From: Candidatus Nanopelagicaceae bacterium
Lineage (GTDB): Bacteria; Actinomycetota; Actinomycetes; Nanopelagicales; Nanopelagicaceae
Assembly: GCA_023262125.1 (NCBI GenBank)
Contig: JALRDT010000025.1
Location: 1 to 11,182, forward strand
DNA length: 11,182 nt
Direction of reading: 5' to 3'
Shown here: positions 1 to 8,186 of the stretch, one piece after another
How the letters are laid out: each line of letters opens with the position of its first letter
Numbering within the stretch: position 1 is the stretch's first letter
Notes under the pieces: generated by a model
Databases searched by the model: none
The model's input: only the letters and a program-made list of their open reading frames with translations
Told to the model about the DNA's origin: nothing
Program-made: the position numbers and the translations under genes

Positions 1-281
1 ACTTTAAATTTATCAAGAAAATCAGCGCTTAAAATTCTCATAAACCCAACGCTTACTACTAGATCGGGATCTTTAGAAGCTACATAATCGATTAAAGCTT
101 CGTTCCAAGTCTGGCGAGGAGTTCTATATTCAATGACTTTAATTTCGATGCCCGCATCGGCAGCTCGAATTAGTACACCCGCATTTGGGTTATCACTAAC
201 AACGGCTGAAATTTCAAAGCCTGCATTGATTATCGCTTGGGCAAGAGATCCACTCCCGGATGCAAGCAGCAATAACTTCAT
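1..281 (-). CDS. purN: Phosphoribosylglycinamide formyltransferase PurN, N-terminal part (3' end beyond window)
   Basis: PurN transfers a formyl group from 10-formyl-tetrahydrofolate to GAR, giving FGAR, in cytosolic de novo purine synthesis. The first 93 residues are present; the C-terminal half, with the folate-binding and catalytic Asn/His/Asp residues, lies outside the window. Seen: an opening beta strand and glycine-rich phosphate loop (LASGSGSLAQAII, residues 6-18) and the block DLVVSVGFMRILSADFLDKF (residues 73-92). Both match actinobacterial PurN closely; I recall M. tuberculosis PurN having LASGTGSL and DLVVSAGFMRIL at the same places. The ATG at 281-279 overlaps the TGA stop of the perM-like gene as ATGA, and an AGG lies 6 bases upstream, so translation is probably coupled. 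Identification is firm. Confidence 0.92.
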   Translation of the reverse strand, partial: MKLLLLASGSGSLAQAIINAGFEISAVVSDNPNAGVLIRAADAGIEIKVIEYRTPRQTWNEALIDYVASKDPDLVVSVGFMRILSADFLDKFK

Positions 282-1327
282 TTTCTACCTATTAAAGGTA
301 GTAATCGAACCAAACCAATTCCAAGTAAAAATTCTGCTGATATCACTAATGGAAATTTCCAAAGTGATGGGCCAACAGTGCCTAGTTCGTACGTTATTAA
401 TGAACCGGAACCTAAGTAAGCAACCACAAAGGTACTGGTAATAAAGAGTGCGATTGTCTGACGCAGTACCAGATGACCCTTATCTATCGTCCAAATTGCT
501 AATAGCGCGCCGAGTGCCACGACCAATAAAGCAGCTACTAAATAGAGTGGGTGGCGTCCGGTTGGAAGTGCCCCAAGAATTGGCAATGCTGGGATCTTTC
601 CTAATTCAAATGTTAGTGGTGAAATTAAAGTGTCTCTCCCAATTGCAAAACCCGCTCCAGTTAAATAAGCAACTGTGGAGATTAGAAAATTTGGAATATA
701 AAGAATTGTTAGTAGAAGCAAGAGTATTCCACCAATAAAACCTGGCTGTAGAACAGTTGTTAATTGATGCACTGTTCTCAAATTAATCAGCAGAGAGATT
801 CCCATCGCAATTGCAGCAAATCCTAGAAGTACCGACCAAATTTTCACTAAGTAAACAATCGAGTGAGTAAACCTAAATTGATTGATGCTAAAGAATGAAA
901 CTGCAAAGACAAATGGCGTTGAGAAAAGTAGAGCCCAGTACCAAGAAATATAAATATCATAATTAGATGAAAGAAATGAAAGTAAAGTAATTAGAGCAAC
1001 GTAGCAAGCAGAAAATAACCAAACTGCTACATCGCTATTGGTTCTATCAAGTGTTTTACGTGCACCATTTGCAATACCGATTGCAGGTAGCAACATCGCA
1101 CCTAAAGGCAGATAGGTAAACCAACCTTCAACGCCACTAGGTGGAATGTGTAAATGAAACGGCACCGCATGTGCGCCAAGAAAAATCCAAGTTGCACCTC
1201 TAAATGGATCGGTAGTACTTGCATACGCACTACCAGCAATGGCCCATGCTAAGAATGTAATGATTCCAGCGGGAATTAAGGTAAATAGAACGCTGCGGAT
1301 GCTTTGCGTGAGCGCAATTACGAACAC
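278..1327 (-). CDS. perM: PerM-like (DUF6350) polytopic membrane protein
   Basis: A 349-residue integral membrane protein with about nine hydrophobic segments, roughly at residues 14-32, 68-86, 101-120, 128-147, 156-181, 194-220, 259-279, 288-310 and 324-346. The block YLTGAGFAIGRDTLISP (221-237), followed by PALPILGALPTG (246-257), matches the signature region I know from actinobacterial DUF6350 proteins. Its place between sucD and purN matches perM (Rv0955) in M. tuberculosis, a protein linked to cell division and persistence through the divisome (FtsB). The function here is inferred from family and synteny only. The start is GTG at 1327-1325, preceded by AAGG with 8 bases spacing and 10 bases after the sucD stop. 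Its last base pairs overlap the purN start as ATGA. A+T content looks higher than in sucCD, as is usual for membrane genes. Confidence 0.8.
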   Translation of the reverse strand: MFVIALTQSIRSVLFTLIPAGIITFLAWAIAGSAYASTTDPFRGATWIFLGAHAVPFHLHIPPSGVEGWFTYLPLGAMLLPAIGIANGARKTLDRTNSDVAVWLFSACYVALITLLSFLSSNYDIYISWYWALLFSTPFVFAVSFFSINQFRFTHSIVYLVKIWSVLLGFAAIAMGISLLINLRTVHQLTTVLQPGFIGGILLLLLTILYIPNFLISTVAYLTGAGFAIGRDTLISPLTFELGKIPALPILGALPTGRHPLYLVAALLVVALGALLAIWTIDKGHLVLRQTIALFITSTFVVAYLGSGSLITYELGTVGPSLWKFPLVISAEFLLGIGLVRLLPLIGRK

Positions 1328-1337
1328 GCAACCAACC

Positions 1338-2219
1338 TTAGCGACCCATTACTTGGCGCAGAAGATTTGCTGTTTCTGACGGCGTTTTGCCGACCTTTAC
1401 TCCAGCTGCTTCTAAGGCATCTTTCTTCGCCTGCGCTGTGCCAGAACTTCCAGAAACAATCGCACCAGCATGACCCATGGTCTTACCTTCTGGTGCAGTA
1501 AATCCTGCAACATAACCGACCACTGGTTTCGTTACATATTCTTTTATGAAAGCTGCAGCACGCTCTTCGGCGTCTCCACCGATTTCACCAATCATTACAA
1601 TTGCTTTGGTTTCTGGATCATCTTGGAATGCTTTTAGGCAATCAATATGAGTTGTGCCAATTACTGGATCTCCACCAATACCAACTGCAGTCGTAAATCC
1701 AATATCGCGAAGTTCGTACATCAATTGATAGGTCAATGTTCCGGATTTTGACACAAGGCCAATTGGGCCACTGCCAGTAATATCTGCAGGAATAATTCCA
1801 ACATTTGAATGACCTGGACTTATAACACCTGGACAATTTGGTCCAACAAGTCTGGTGCTTCCCTTTTCTGCTGCATAAGTATAGAAATATGCAGAATCAT
1901 GAACCGGAATGCCCTCTGTAATTACAACAACTAACGGCATCTTGGCATCAATAGCATCAATTACTGCAGCTTTTGCAAATTTAGGTGGCACGAATACCAC
2001 TGAAACATTTGCACCAGTTGCTGACATTGCTTCTGCAACAGTGTTGAAAACAGGAAGCAATTTGCCATCCATGTCAACGCTTTGGCCACCTTTGCCTGGA
2101 GTCACTCCACCAACGATATTGGTGCCAGCTTTTAACATTCGTTTGGTGTGCTTGGTTCCTTCAGAACCGGTCATGCCTTGAACAATTACTTTGCTATCCG
2201 AATTAATAAAAATCGCCAT
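1338..2219 (-). CDS. sucD: Succinyl-CoA synthetase (ligase) alpha subunit
   Basis: The alpha subunit of the TCA-cycle enzyme that converts succinyl-CoA, ADP (or GDP) and phosphate to succinate, ATP (or GTP) and CoA; it carries the CoA site and the phosphorylated histidine. It is 293 residues, normal for the family. Seen: the N-terminal CoA-binding Rossmann fold with [14 protein letters not shown] (12-25), GGVTPGKGG (37-45), the [13 protein letters not shown] block (124-136), and the active-site histidine H250 in [13 protein letters not shown] (245-257). The ATG start directly abuts the sucC TAA stop with no spacer, and no strong Shine-Dalgarno site is visible, so translational coupling to sucC is likely. 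It is complete with no oddities. Confidence 0.98.
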   Translation of the reverse strand: MAIFINSDSKVIVQGMTGSEGTKHTKRMLKAGTNIVGGVTPGKGGQSVDMDGKLLPVFNTVAEAMSATGANVSVVFVPPKFAKAAVIDAIDAKMPLVVVITEGIPVHDSAYFYTYAAEKGSTRLVGPNCPGVISPGHSNVGIIPADITGSGPIGLVSKSGTLTYQLMYELRDIGFTTAVGIGGDPVIGTTHIDCLKAFQDDPETKAIVMIGEIGGDAEERAAAFIKEYVTKPVVGYVAGFTAPEGKTMGHAGAIVSGSSGTAQAKKDALEAAGVKVGKTPSETANLLRQVMGR

Positions 2220-3383
2220 TTACTTTGCCGCCAATTCTGCTGCGCGTGCAGCTGCACCATCCATAGTGTCTAATTGCTGCACCAATGGATGCGCTGCTTC
2301 ATTAAGAATTCGACGTCCTTCTGCCACATTGTTTCCATCTAAACGGACCACAATTGGTTTAGATGCTGCAGATCCTAAAATTTCTAAAGCCTTTACGATT
2401 CCGTTTGCGACGGCATCACATGCAGTAATTCCACCAAAAACATTTACGAAAACGCTCTTCACGTCTTTATCACCAAGGATGATTGATAAACCATCAGCCA
2501 TCACTTCTGCAGAGGCTCCGCCTCCGATATCTAAGAAATTAGCTGGGCGGACATTTCCAAATTTTTCACCGGCGTATGCGACGACATCTAATGTAGACAT
2601 CACTAGTCCCGCGCCATTTCCAATAATTCCAACTTCGCCATCTAACTTGACGTAATTAAGCCCTTTAGCTTTTGCAGCTTCTTCTAAAGCATTCGCAGCT
2701 GATTTATCAATCAAAGCCTCATGATCTGGTTGACGAAATTCTGCATTGTCATCCAGGGTAACTTTTCCATCTAACGCGATGATTTTTCCATCTGCAGTCT
2801 TAACTAGCGGATTTACTTCAACCAAAGTCGCATCTTCTTTGGTAAATACTCCCCATAGAAGTTCGATTACCTTGGCAACATCTGCTGCAATTTCAATTGG
2901 GAATTTTGCTTGCGCGACAATTGCGGCAGCTTTAGCGCTATCAATACCTGCAACTGCTGATACAGGCACCTTTGCTAATTTCTCTGGCGCGGTACGAGCA
3001 ACTTCTTCAATATCCATTCCACCTGCAACAGATGCCATGCAGAGATATTGACGATTTGAACGATCTAATAAAATTGAAACGTAATACTCTTCAGCAATAG
3101 GTGCAGCTTGCGCAATCATCACTCTATGCACAGTGTGGCCTTTGATATTCATACCGAGAATTGCAGAGGCTTTCTCTTTAGCATCTTCTGCGTTATCTGC
3201 AACTTTAACGCCACCAGCTTTTCCGCGACCGCCAACTTTTACCTGCGCTTTAACGACCACCTTGCCGCCAATTTTCGCAGCTGCTGCGTGTGCTTCTTCG
3301 GGGGTTGTAGCGACAGCGCCTGCTAATACAGGAACGCCATGCTTTTCAAATAAATCTCTAGCTTGATATTCAAATAAATCCAC
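2220..3383 (-). CDS. sucC: Succinyl-CoA synthetase (ligase) beta subunit, ATP-grasp
   Basis: The beta subunit pairs with SucD and supplies the nucleotide- and succinate-binding site. It is 387 residues, essentially the E. coli length. Seen: the opening [19 protein letters not shown], the ATP-grasp lysine region [19 protein letters not shown] (42-60), the metal ligands N191 (VEVNPL) and D205 (ALDGK) with the same 14-residue spacing as N199/D213 in E. coli, and the C-terminal ligase-CoA domain with [18 protein letters not shown] (249-266), FLDIGGGA (283-290) and [11 protein letters not shown] (313-323). The start is GTG at 3383-3381. It lies 21 bases after the pcrA stop, lacks a Shine-Dalgarno site, and has a -10-like TAATAT 6 bases upstream, so a leaderless transcript is plausible. 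Confidence 0.97.
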   Translation of the reverse strand: MDLFEYQARDLFEKHGVPVLAGAVATTPEEAHAAAAKIGGKVVVKAQVKVGGRGKAGGVKVADNAEDAKEKASAILGMNIKGHTVHRVMIAQAAPIAEEYYVSILLDRSNRQYLCMASVAGGMDIEEVARTAPEKLAKVPVSAVAGIDSAKAAAIVAQAKFPIEIAADVAKVIELLWGVFTKEDATLVEVNPLVKTADGKIIALDGKVTLDDNAEFRQPDHEALIDKSAANALEEAAKAKGLNYVKLDGEVGIIGNGAGLVMSTLDVVAYAGEKFGNVRPANFLDIGGGASAEVMADGLSIILGDKDVKSVFVNVFGGITACDAVANGIVKALEILGSAASKPIVVRLDGNNVAEGRRILNEAAHPLVQQLDTMDGAAARAAELAAK

Positions 3384-3395
3384 GAACGAATATTA
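3384..3395 (-). promoter_or_regulatory. Candidate leaderless promoter (-10 element) for sucCD
   Basis: On the minus strand TAATAT (3395-3390) is followed by six bases and then the sucC GTG. That places a transcription start at or next to the start codon. No Shine-Dalgarno sequence is visible in the gap. Leaderless transcripts with a TANNNT element about 6-7 bases before the start codon are common in Actinobacteria. No convincing -35 hexamer is seen, so this is a candidate only. Confidence 0.45.
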
Positions 3396-3404
3396 GTCGT
3401 GAAA

Positions 3405-5636
3405 TTAGAGCTTCTCGACCGGCGCATAGCGCAGCAGTAAGCGCTTCTCTCCTGATTGTCCGAAATTAATGGTCGCTTCAGTTCGATCGCCTTCTCCAGA
3501 AATCTTCACAACCGTGCCTAATCCAAATGTGTCATGAGCCACACGATCACCAACATTTAACGAAATCGTGATTGAAGATTTCTTACCAGTAGCTCTTGGT
3601 GGTGGCGCAGATTGAACAAATTTTGGTTTTGGAGCAAAAGTTCTTTGGCGCCATTCAATTAAATTATCTGGAATCTCATCTAAGAATCTTGATGCAGGGT
3701 TGTAATTGGGCGCTCCCCAAGCGCTTCGATATTCGGCGCGAGTTAAATATAAACGTTCTTGCGCTCTGGTTAATCCGACATATGCAAGACGTCTCTCTTC
3801 CTCTAATTCATCACGTTCGCCCAAAGTTCGGTTGTGAGGGAAGATGCCATCTTCCAAGCCAGTTAAAAAGACTGTTGGAAATTCCAATCCTTTAGCGGTA
3901 TGCAAAGTCATTAAAGTAATTACACCACCATGATCTGCACCTTCAGGAATTTCATCGGAATCTGCAACTAAGGCGACCTGCTCTAAAAAGCCGGCTAATG
4001 AAATTTTTGATTCATCCGGCAATTCCTCAATTGGGGTCTCTTCATATTCAATTGATACCGCGACTAATTCTTGTAAATTCTCAACTCGGGATTCATCTTG
4101 TGGGTCATTGCTGTTCTGTAATTCAGCTAATAAACCGGATTGTTCCAATGTTGCTTCAAGAATTGTTGAAGGCTTTGTGCCTGCCTCTACTAGAACATTT
4201 AGAGTAAGAATCAAAGAGACAAAACTAGATAGCGAGGCTGTTGCCCGACCACCCAGATCAGAGCTATTTGCAACTGTATTAAGTGCCTGCCAGAAAGTGA
4301 TGCCACGGGAATTTGCAATACTTTCAATTGTTTCAATTGCACGATCACCAATGCCTCTTTTAGGAACATTTATAATTCGACGGAGTGATACTTCATCTTC
4401 TAAATTCACTAGGATTTTGAGATAAGCAAGGAAATCTTTAATTTCTCGACGCTCGTAAAATCTAACTCCGCCAACTACTTTATATGGCAGACCAGAGCGC
4501 ATAAAAACTTCTTCAAAAACACGAGATTGCGCATTGGTGCGATAGAAAATAGCGGTATCTCCATATTTAGAGGTGCCATCTTGAGATAACTTCTTTATCT
4601 CACCTGAGATAAATTCAGCCTCATCATGTTCGCTTTCGGCAACATATCCGATTAGCGAAGATCCAGCGCCAGCTTCAGACCATAAGTTCTTAGCTTTTCG
4701 GCCCTGATTCTGTTCGATAACTGCATTAGCGGCGCTAAGAATGTTCTGAGTTGAGCGGTAATTCTGTTCGAGTAAAATTGTTTCCGCATCTAAATAATCT
4801 AATTCGAATTGCAAGATATTACGAATTGTTGCGCCACGGAATCCATAAATTGATTGATCAGCATCTCCCACAACGCAAAGTTCTGCAGCTGGAATTCCTT
4901 CTTCGTCTTTTCCAACTAATTCTTTGACTAACATATATTGCGCATGATTGGTATCTTGATATTCGTCAACCAAAATATGTCTAAATCTAGAGCGCAGTCT
5001 GGCTTTGACCTCTGGAAAACGTTGAATAACCTCAACAGTTTTCATTATTAAATCATCAAAATCCATTGCGTTGGCTTGGCCCAAACGTTTCTGGTAGAGC
5101 GAATAGACATCTGCACATATCTGTTCGTATTGATTACTGGTTGAATTCAGGTAATCCGCAGGTCCAAGCAATTCGTTCTTTGCATTTGAAATTGTCGAAG
5201 CAAATTGGCGAGGCGGATATCTCTTTGGATCAAGATTTAAATCTTTGCAAACTAAGGCAATTAGTTTTTGAGAGTCTGCGCTATCGTAAATAGTGAAATT
5301 ATTTGAGTACCCCAAACGATGCGCTTCAATTCTAAGAATTCGAACACACGCGGAGTGGAATGTTGAGACCCACATTGACTTTGCAATTGGTCCGACAAGT
5401 TCGGAAACGCGCTCTTTCATCTCTCCGGCTGCTTTGTTAGTGAAAGTAATTGCTAAAATTTCAAAAGGTCGAATATTTCTGCGCGCCATTAAATAAGCGA
5501 TTCGACGAGTTAAAACTCGAGTTTTTCCAGAACCAGCTCCAGCGACAACTAATAATGGCGTTCCACTATGAATAACTGCAGCTGCTTGCTGCGGATTTAA
5601 GCCACTTAATAACGGATCTGATTGATCGCTGGACAT
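3405..5636 (-). CDS. pcrA: ATP-dependent DNA helicase, UvrD/PcrA type (superfamily 1A)
   Basis: A 3'-5' SF1 helicase acting in nucleotide excision repair, in clearing replication-transcription conflicts and in restraining recombination. It is 743 residues from the chosen start. Seen: Q-motif-like GLNPQQAAAV (12-21), Walker A AGAGSGKT (32-39), motif Ia AITFTNKAAGEM (62-73), Walker B VDEYQD (223-228), motif III VGDADQSIYGFRGA (256-269), motif IV LEQNYRST (289-296), motif V TLMTLHTAKGLEFP (574-587) and motif VI EEERRLAYVGLTRA (612-625). The C-terminal end (689-743, VGDRVAHDTFGLGTV) is the Tudor-like RNA-polymerase-binding domain of PcrA/UvrD1. The frame stays open for 82 more codons upstream, but those residues are unlike helicase and run antisense through the divergent PIG-L gene, so the ATG at 5636-5634 is preferred. 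It lies just upstream of sucCD, as uvrD1 does in mycobacteria. Confidence 0.97.
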   Translation of the reverse strand: MSSDQSDPLLSGLNPQQAAAVIHSGTPLLVVAGAGSGKTRVLTRRIAYLMARRNIRPFEILAITFTNKAAGEMKERVSELVGPIAKSMWVSTFHSACVRILRIEAHRLGYSNNFTIYDSADSQKLIALVCKDLNLDPKRYPPRQFASTISNAKNELLGPADYLNSTSNQYEQICADVYSLYQKRLGQANAMDFDDLIMKTVEVIQRFPEVKARLRSRFRHILVDEYQDTNHAQYMLVKELVGKDEEGIPAAELCVVGDADQSIYGFRGATIRNILQFELDYLDAETILLEQNYRSTQNILSAANAVIEQNQGRKAKNLWSEAGAGSSLIGYVAESEHDEAEFISGEIKKLSQDGTSKYGDTAIFYRTNAQSRVFEEVFMRSGLPYKVVGGVRFYERREIKDFLAYLKILVNLEDEVSLRRIINVPKRGIGDRAIETIESIANSRGITFWQALNTVANSSDLGGRATASLSSFVSLILTLNVLVEAGTKPSTILEATLEQSGLLAELQNSNDPQDESRVENLQELVAVSIEYEETPIEELPDESKISLAGFLEQVALVADSDEIPEGADHGGVITLMTLHTAKGLEFPTVFLTGLEDGIFPHNRTLGERDELEEERRLAYVGLTRAQERLYLTRAEYRSAWGAPNYNPASRFLDEIPDNLIEWRQRTFAPKPKFVQSAPPPRATGKKSSITISLNVGDRVAHDTFGLGTVVKISGEGDRTEATINFGQSGEKRLLLRYAPVEKL

Positions 5637-5650
5637 GAGGCAAGAGTCTA
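5637..5650 (-). promoter_or_regulatory. Candidate near-leaderless promoter (-10 element) for pcrA
   Basis: On the minus strand TAGACT (5650-5645) fits the actinobacterial TANNNT -10 pattern and ends 8 bases before the pcrA ATG. No Shine-Dalgarno site precedes this ATG. The whole gap between pcrA and the divergent gene is only 30 bases, so any -35 region would lie inside the 5' end of that gene. No clear -35 match is visible. This is a weak, pattern-based call. Confidence 0.35.
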
Positions 5651-5666
5651 TTGGTCGTGGGAGACT

Positions 5667-6398
5667 ATGCCCGTGGAACCACGTGACGATAAAGAGATTT
5701 CGCGCATACTCGTAGTTAATGCGCACCCAGATGATGCCGATTTTGGCGTAGGCGGAACTGTCGCAAAACTTGCTGCGAAAGGTATTGAGATTACCTATGT
5801 TTGCTGCACTAATGGTGATCAAGGCGGAGAAGAATCTGGTGTCCCGCAGGAAGAGATGGCTGCAACTCGTCAACGTGAACAACGCGATGCTGCACGAGTT
5901 CTGGGTGTTAAAGATGTAATTTATTTAAATTACCGCGATGGCCATCTCGAACCAACTCTTGGACTTCGCAAAGATATTGTTCGTCAAATTAGAATTCATA
6001 AACCCGATCGCATGTTAATCCAAAGCCCAGAAAGAAATTGGGATCGAATTGGTGCCAGCCACCCTGATCATTTGGCTGCAGGCGAAGCGGCAATTCAAGC
6101 AGTTTATCCAGATGCCAGAAATCCATTTGCATTTATGGATTTAAAAAATGAAGAAGGTCTCGAACCGTGGCGCGTGAAAGAGGTTTGGGTTTATGCGCAC
6201 CACTCACCTGATTATTGGGTGGATATCACTGAAACTTTTCCAAAGAAGATGGCAGCTTTAAATGCGCATGTTTCTCAAACGGCACATAACAAAGAGCTCG
6301 AACGTATGGTCCGCGAATGGGCGGAACGAAATGCCGGCGTCGGTGGCTTACCAGTTGGTCACTTAGCTGAAGCTTTTAAGATTGTAAATACTGATTAA
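5667..6398 (+). CDS. PIG-L/LmbE-family zinc-dependent N-deacetylase
   Basis: Members of this family hydrolyse the N-acyl group of sugar-linked substrates (GlcNAc-PI, mycothiol or bacillithiol precursors, mycothiol S-conjugates, antibiotic intermediates). The 243-residue protein has the hallmark NAHPDDADFGVGG (18-30). By analogy with MshB, H20 and D23 are zinc ligands and D22 the general base. SHPDH (131-135) supplies the third zinc histidine (H135) and H132. TNGDQGGEE (48-56) and RQREQRDAARVLGV (68-81) are also typical. The substrate cannot be told; it could be a MshB/Mca-type enzyme, but no other mycothiol gene is present. The ATG at 5667 is preferred over one 45 bases upstream because family homology begins just after it; GGGAG lies close before it (3-base gap). 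It is divergent from pcrA and 4 bases from the next gene. Confidence 0.88.
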   Translation: MPVEPRDDKEISRILVVNAHPDDADFGVGGTVAKLAAKGIEITYVCCTNGDQGGEESGVPQEEMAATRQREQRDAARVLGVKDVIYLNYRDGHLEPTLGLRKDIVRQIRIHKPDRMLIQSPERNWDRIGASHPDHLAAGEAAIQAVYPDARNPFAFMDLKNEEGLEPWRVKEVWVYAHHSPDYWVDITETFPKKMAALNAHVSQTAHNKELERMVREWAERNAGVGGLPVGHLAEAFKIVNTD

Positions 6399-6402
6399 TA
6401 AA

Positions 6403-7536
6403 ATGAAACGCGATTGGTATGGCGAATTAATCAATGCGATTAGATTGCGTAGATATTGGATTCGCCAAGTATTAATCGCAGGTATTGCCTCAGCTGTTGC
6501 CTGGCAGGTGGGAAATTTAGTACTTCAAAACGGTGGGCTAATTGCGGCTATCGCATGCGCACTCAGCATTCGTATTTCGACCTATAAATCTTTTCGAGAA
6601 GGCTTTGGTCAAATAGTCGGAACAGCTATTGGCGCCTCCGTTGCGCTTCTTGCCGTAGGAATTTTTGATTTTGGAAATATCGCAATTTTCACCACAGTAG
6701 TACTTGGTGCTTTTGCAGCACGTGCTCTGCATCTTGGTGAAGTGGCATCTGTAAATGTGCCGGTTACTGCATTAATTGTTATTGGCCCGGGGATTAGTGA
6801 AAATAAAGCTTTCACTCGACTTGGAGAGACTTTTATTGGTGCAATCATTGCAGTGATCTTCTCTTTTTATGCTCACCCTAAAACACCAACTGGTCGTACC
6901 TTGGAATTAATTGGAAGTTACACCAAACGCGCTGCCACATTACTTTCAGATATGGCTGAAGGTGTTGCTTCAACTTTTGATACTGCATCTGCTGGTAGGT
7001 GGTTGGCTAGGGGTAGAAATTTAGTTGAGACTATTCCAAATCTACGTGGCCAAGCTTTAGAAGCTAAGCGCTCTTCTAGGTGGTTACCAAACGATAATTT
7101 AGCGGTGGCCGAAGTCTTATATTTAAGAGCGGTATCTACCGAACATATTATTGTTCAAGTTCGCTCAATATCTCGCACTTTATTCGATCTATCGATTGAT
7201 GGTGGTGTTCCCGAAAGAATTCGTAGAGAAGTTGCTTTGGCGCTCTCATCAGCAAGTTATGCAGTTGCAGATAAAGCTGAAAGTGAAGACCTAGAAGCAA
7301 CTGCAAATGATTTACGCGCATCGGCATCGATTCTTCGAGAATCACTTATGAAGCAAACTAATGTAATCAACAGCGAAGTCGTCGTTAAATTAGCTTCAAT
7401 TATCTCTAACTTAGATGTAATTGCCGATTCATTGGACGAATCTTCACCAGCTATTACTGATGTTTTAACGCCAGATGAACCAGCTGACCAGAAAATTATT
7501 AAGAAGAACTGGTTTAGGAAACTTTGGCGCTCTTAA
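6403..7536 (+). CDS. FUSC / aromatic-acid-exporter-like membrane protein
   Basis: A 377-residue protein with an N-terminal membrane half and a soluble helical C-terminal half. About five or six hydrophobic segments fall between residues 20 and 157 (roughly 22-40, 44-56, 71-88, 92-106, 114-130, 140-157). The pattern AIACALSIRISTYKSFREGFGQIVGTAIGA (residues 49-78, key residues S55, S63, R65, G67, G73, G77) resembles the FUSC/ArAE (DUF939-like) fold, where an 'S..R..GT..G' element follows the second membrane segment. The C-terminal part (160-345) is rich in Ala, Glu and Ser and likely forms long helices in the cytosol; the tail is basic (KKNWFRKLW). A transport role is the family expectation; the substrate is unknown. 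It follows the PIG-L gene by 4 bases, so the two are probably co-transcribed. No clear ribosome-binding site is seen. Its 3' end overlaps the opposing cyclophilin gene. Confidence 0.75.
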   Translation: MKRDWYGELINAIRLRRYWIRQVLIAGIASAVAWQVGNLVLQNGGLIAAIACALSIRISTYKSFREGFGQIVGTAIGASVALLAVGIFDFGNIAIFTTVVLGAFAARALHLGEVASVNVPVTALIVIGPGISENKAFTRLGETFIGAIIAVIFSFYAHPKTPTGRTLELIGSYTKRAATLLSDMAEGVASTFDTASAGRWLARGRNLVETIPNLRGQALEAKRSSRWLPNDNLAVAEVLYLRAVSTEHIIVQVRSISRTLFDLSIDGGVPERIRREVALALSSASYAVADKAESEDLEATANDLRASASILRESLMKQTNVINSEVVVKLASIISNLDVIADSLDESSPAITDVLTPDEPADQKIIKKNWFRKLWRS

Positions 7537-8182
7537 TTTGTACAGGTTGAGCCGTAAAGCCGTCACCGGTGTAAACAATTTTGCCAGTTGCATCTTGCGT
7601 AATCGCACCTTGCTTAGCAATAAATCTAACGATATCTAGGCCTTTAGTGATCTTTCCCCAAATTGTGTAATTAGGTCCAAGGGTGGTGTTTTCGTAAACA
7701 AAGAAAACTTGCGAACCATTTGTTCCTGGACCTGAATTTGCCATAGCTACAGTGCCGGCTGGATAGTTGTTATTAGCGTTCTTAGGTAAGTTCTCATCTT
7801 TATAGCCCTTCCAACCAGTTGGATTTCCTGCTCCAGTCAAAGTTGGATCGCCACATTGCAGTACATACAAACCTTGTGTAGTTAAGCGATGACAAAGTGA
7901 ATTGTCGTAATACTTACCTTTAATAAGGGCTGCTAAAGACGTAATAGTGATTGGCGCATTTTGATTTAAAGAAACTTCAATAACGCCACAATTGGTATCG
8001 AAAGTAAATTTCTTTGGGAGAGGTTTTGCAGCCTTAGTTGGTTGTGCAACTTTGCCTGGTGTGTGCGCTTTAGCAGTTGCTTGAGCACACTTGATTGCAG
8101 CTTCTGCCGTTGGAGCTGAAACTGCCACTAAGGCAGAGCTAACTAATAGCGCTGAAAGGACTGCAGCTAACTTCTTCTTCAT
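7514..8182 (-). CDS. Secreted cyclophilin-type peptidyl-prolyl cis-trans isomerase
   Basis: Cyclophilins isomerise Xaa-Pro bonds in folding proteins; this one should act outside the membrane. The 222-residue protein starts with a classical Sec signal peptide: MKKK, then a hydrophobic core (LAAVLSALLVSSALVAVSA, 5-23), with a likely signal peptidase I site after AEA (residue 28). There is no lipobox cysteine. A Lys/Ala/Pro-rich linker (about 35-58) precedes the cyclophilin domain (59-220). Seen: YYDNSLCHRL with the catalytic Arg (R99), LQCGDPTLTGAGNPTG (108-123), GTVAMANSGPGTNGSQVFF (143-161) and NYTIWGKITKGLDIV (171-185). Tyr172 replaces the vertebrate His126, as I recall in mycobacterial PpiB. 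The ATG at 8182 is chosen over a TTG 18 bases upstream because GGGAG sits 7 bases before it. It starts 4 bases after guaA ends. Confidence 0.92.
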   Translation of the reverse strand: MKKKLAAVLSALLVSSALVAVSAPTAEAAIKCAQATAKAHTPGKVAQPTKAAKPLPKKFTFDTNCGVIEVSLNQNAPITITSLAALIKGKYYDNSLCHRLTTQGLYVLQCGDPTLTGAGNPTGWKGYKDENLPKNANNNYPAGTVAMANSGPGTNGSQVFFVYENTTLGPNYTIWGKITKGLDIVRFIAKQGAITQDATGKIVYTGDGFTAQPVQIKSAKVS

Positions 8183-8186
8183 TTCT

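Noticed and set aside
1909..2655. Plus-strand open frames opposite sucD and sucC
   Set aside because: They are antisense shadows of strongly conserved genes, with biased composition and no recognisable domains.
5622..5666. Earlier ATG for the PIG-L gene, adding 15 residues
   Set aside because: It would overlap the 5' end of pcrA, the added residues show no family resemblance, and the ATG at 5667 is close to where homology starts.
5672..5683. Short palindrome CGTGG-AA-CCACG, possible operator
   Set aside because: It lies within the PIG-L coding sequence, has only 5-base arms, and no second copy or matching regulator is seen.
5637..5882. 82-codon in-frame N-terminal extension of pcrA
   Set aside because: It has no helicase-like sequence, runs antisense through the start of the well-supported PIG-L gene, and normal PcrA proteins begin close to the GLNPQQ motif.
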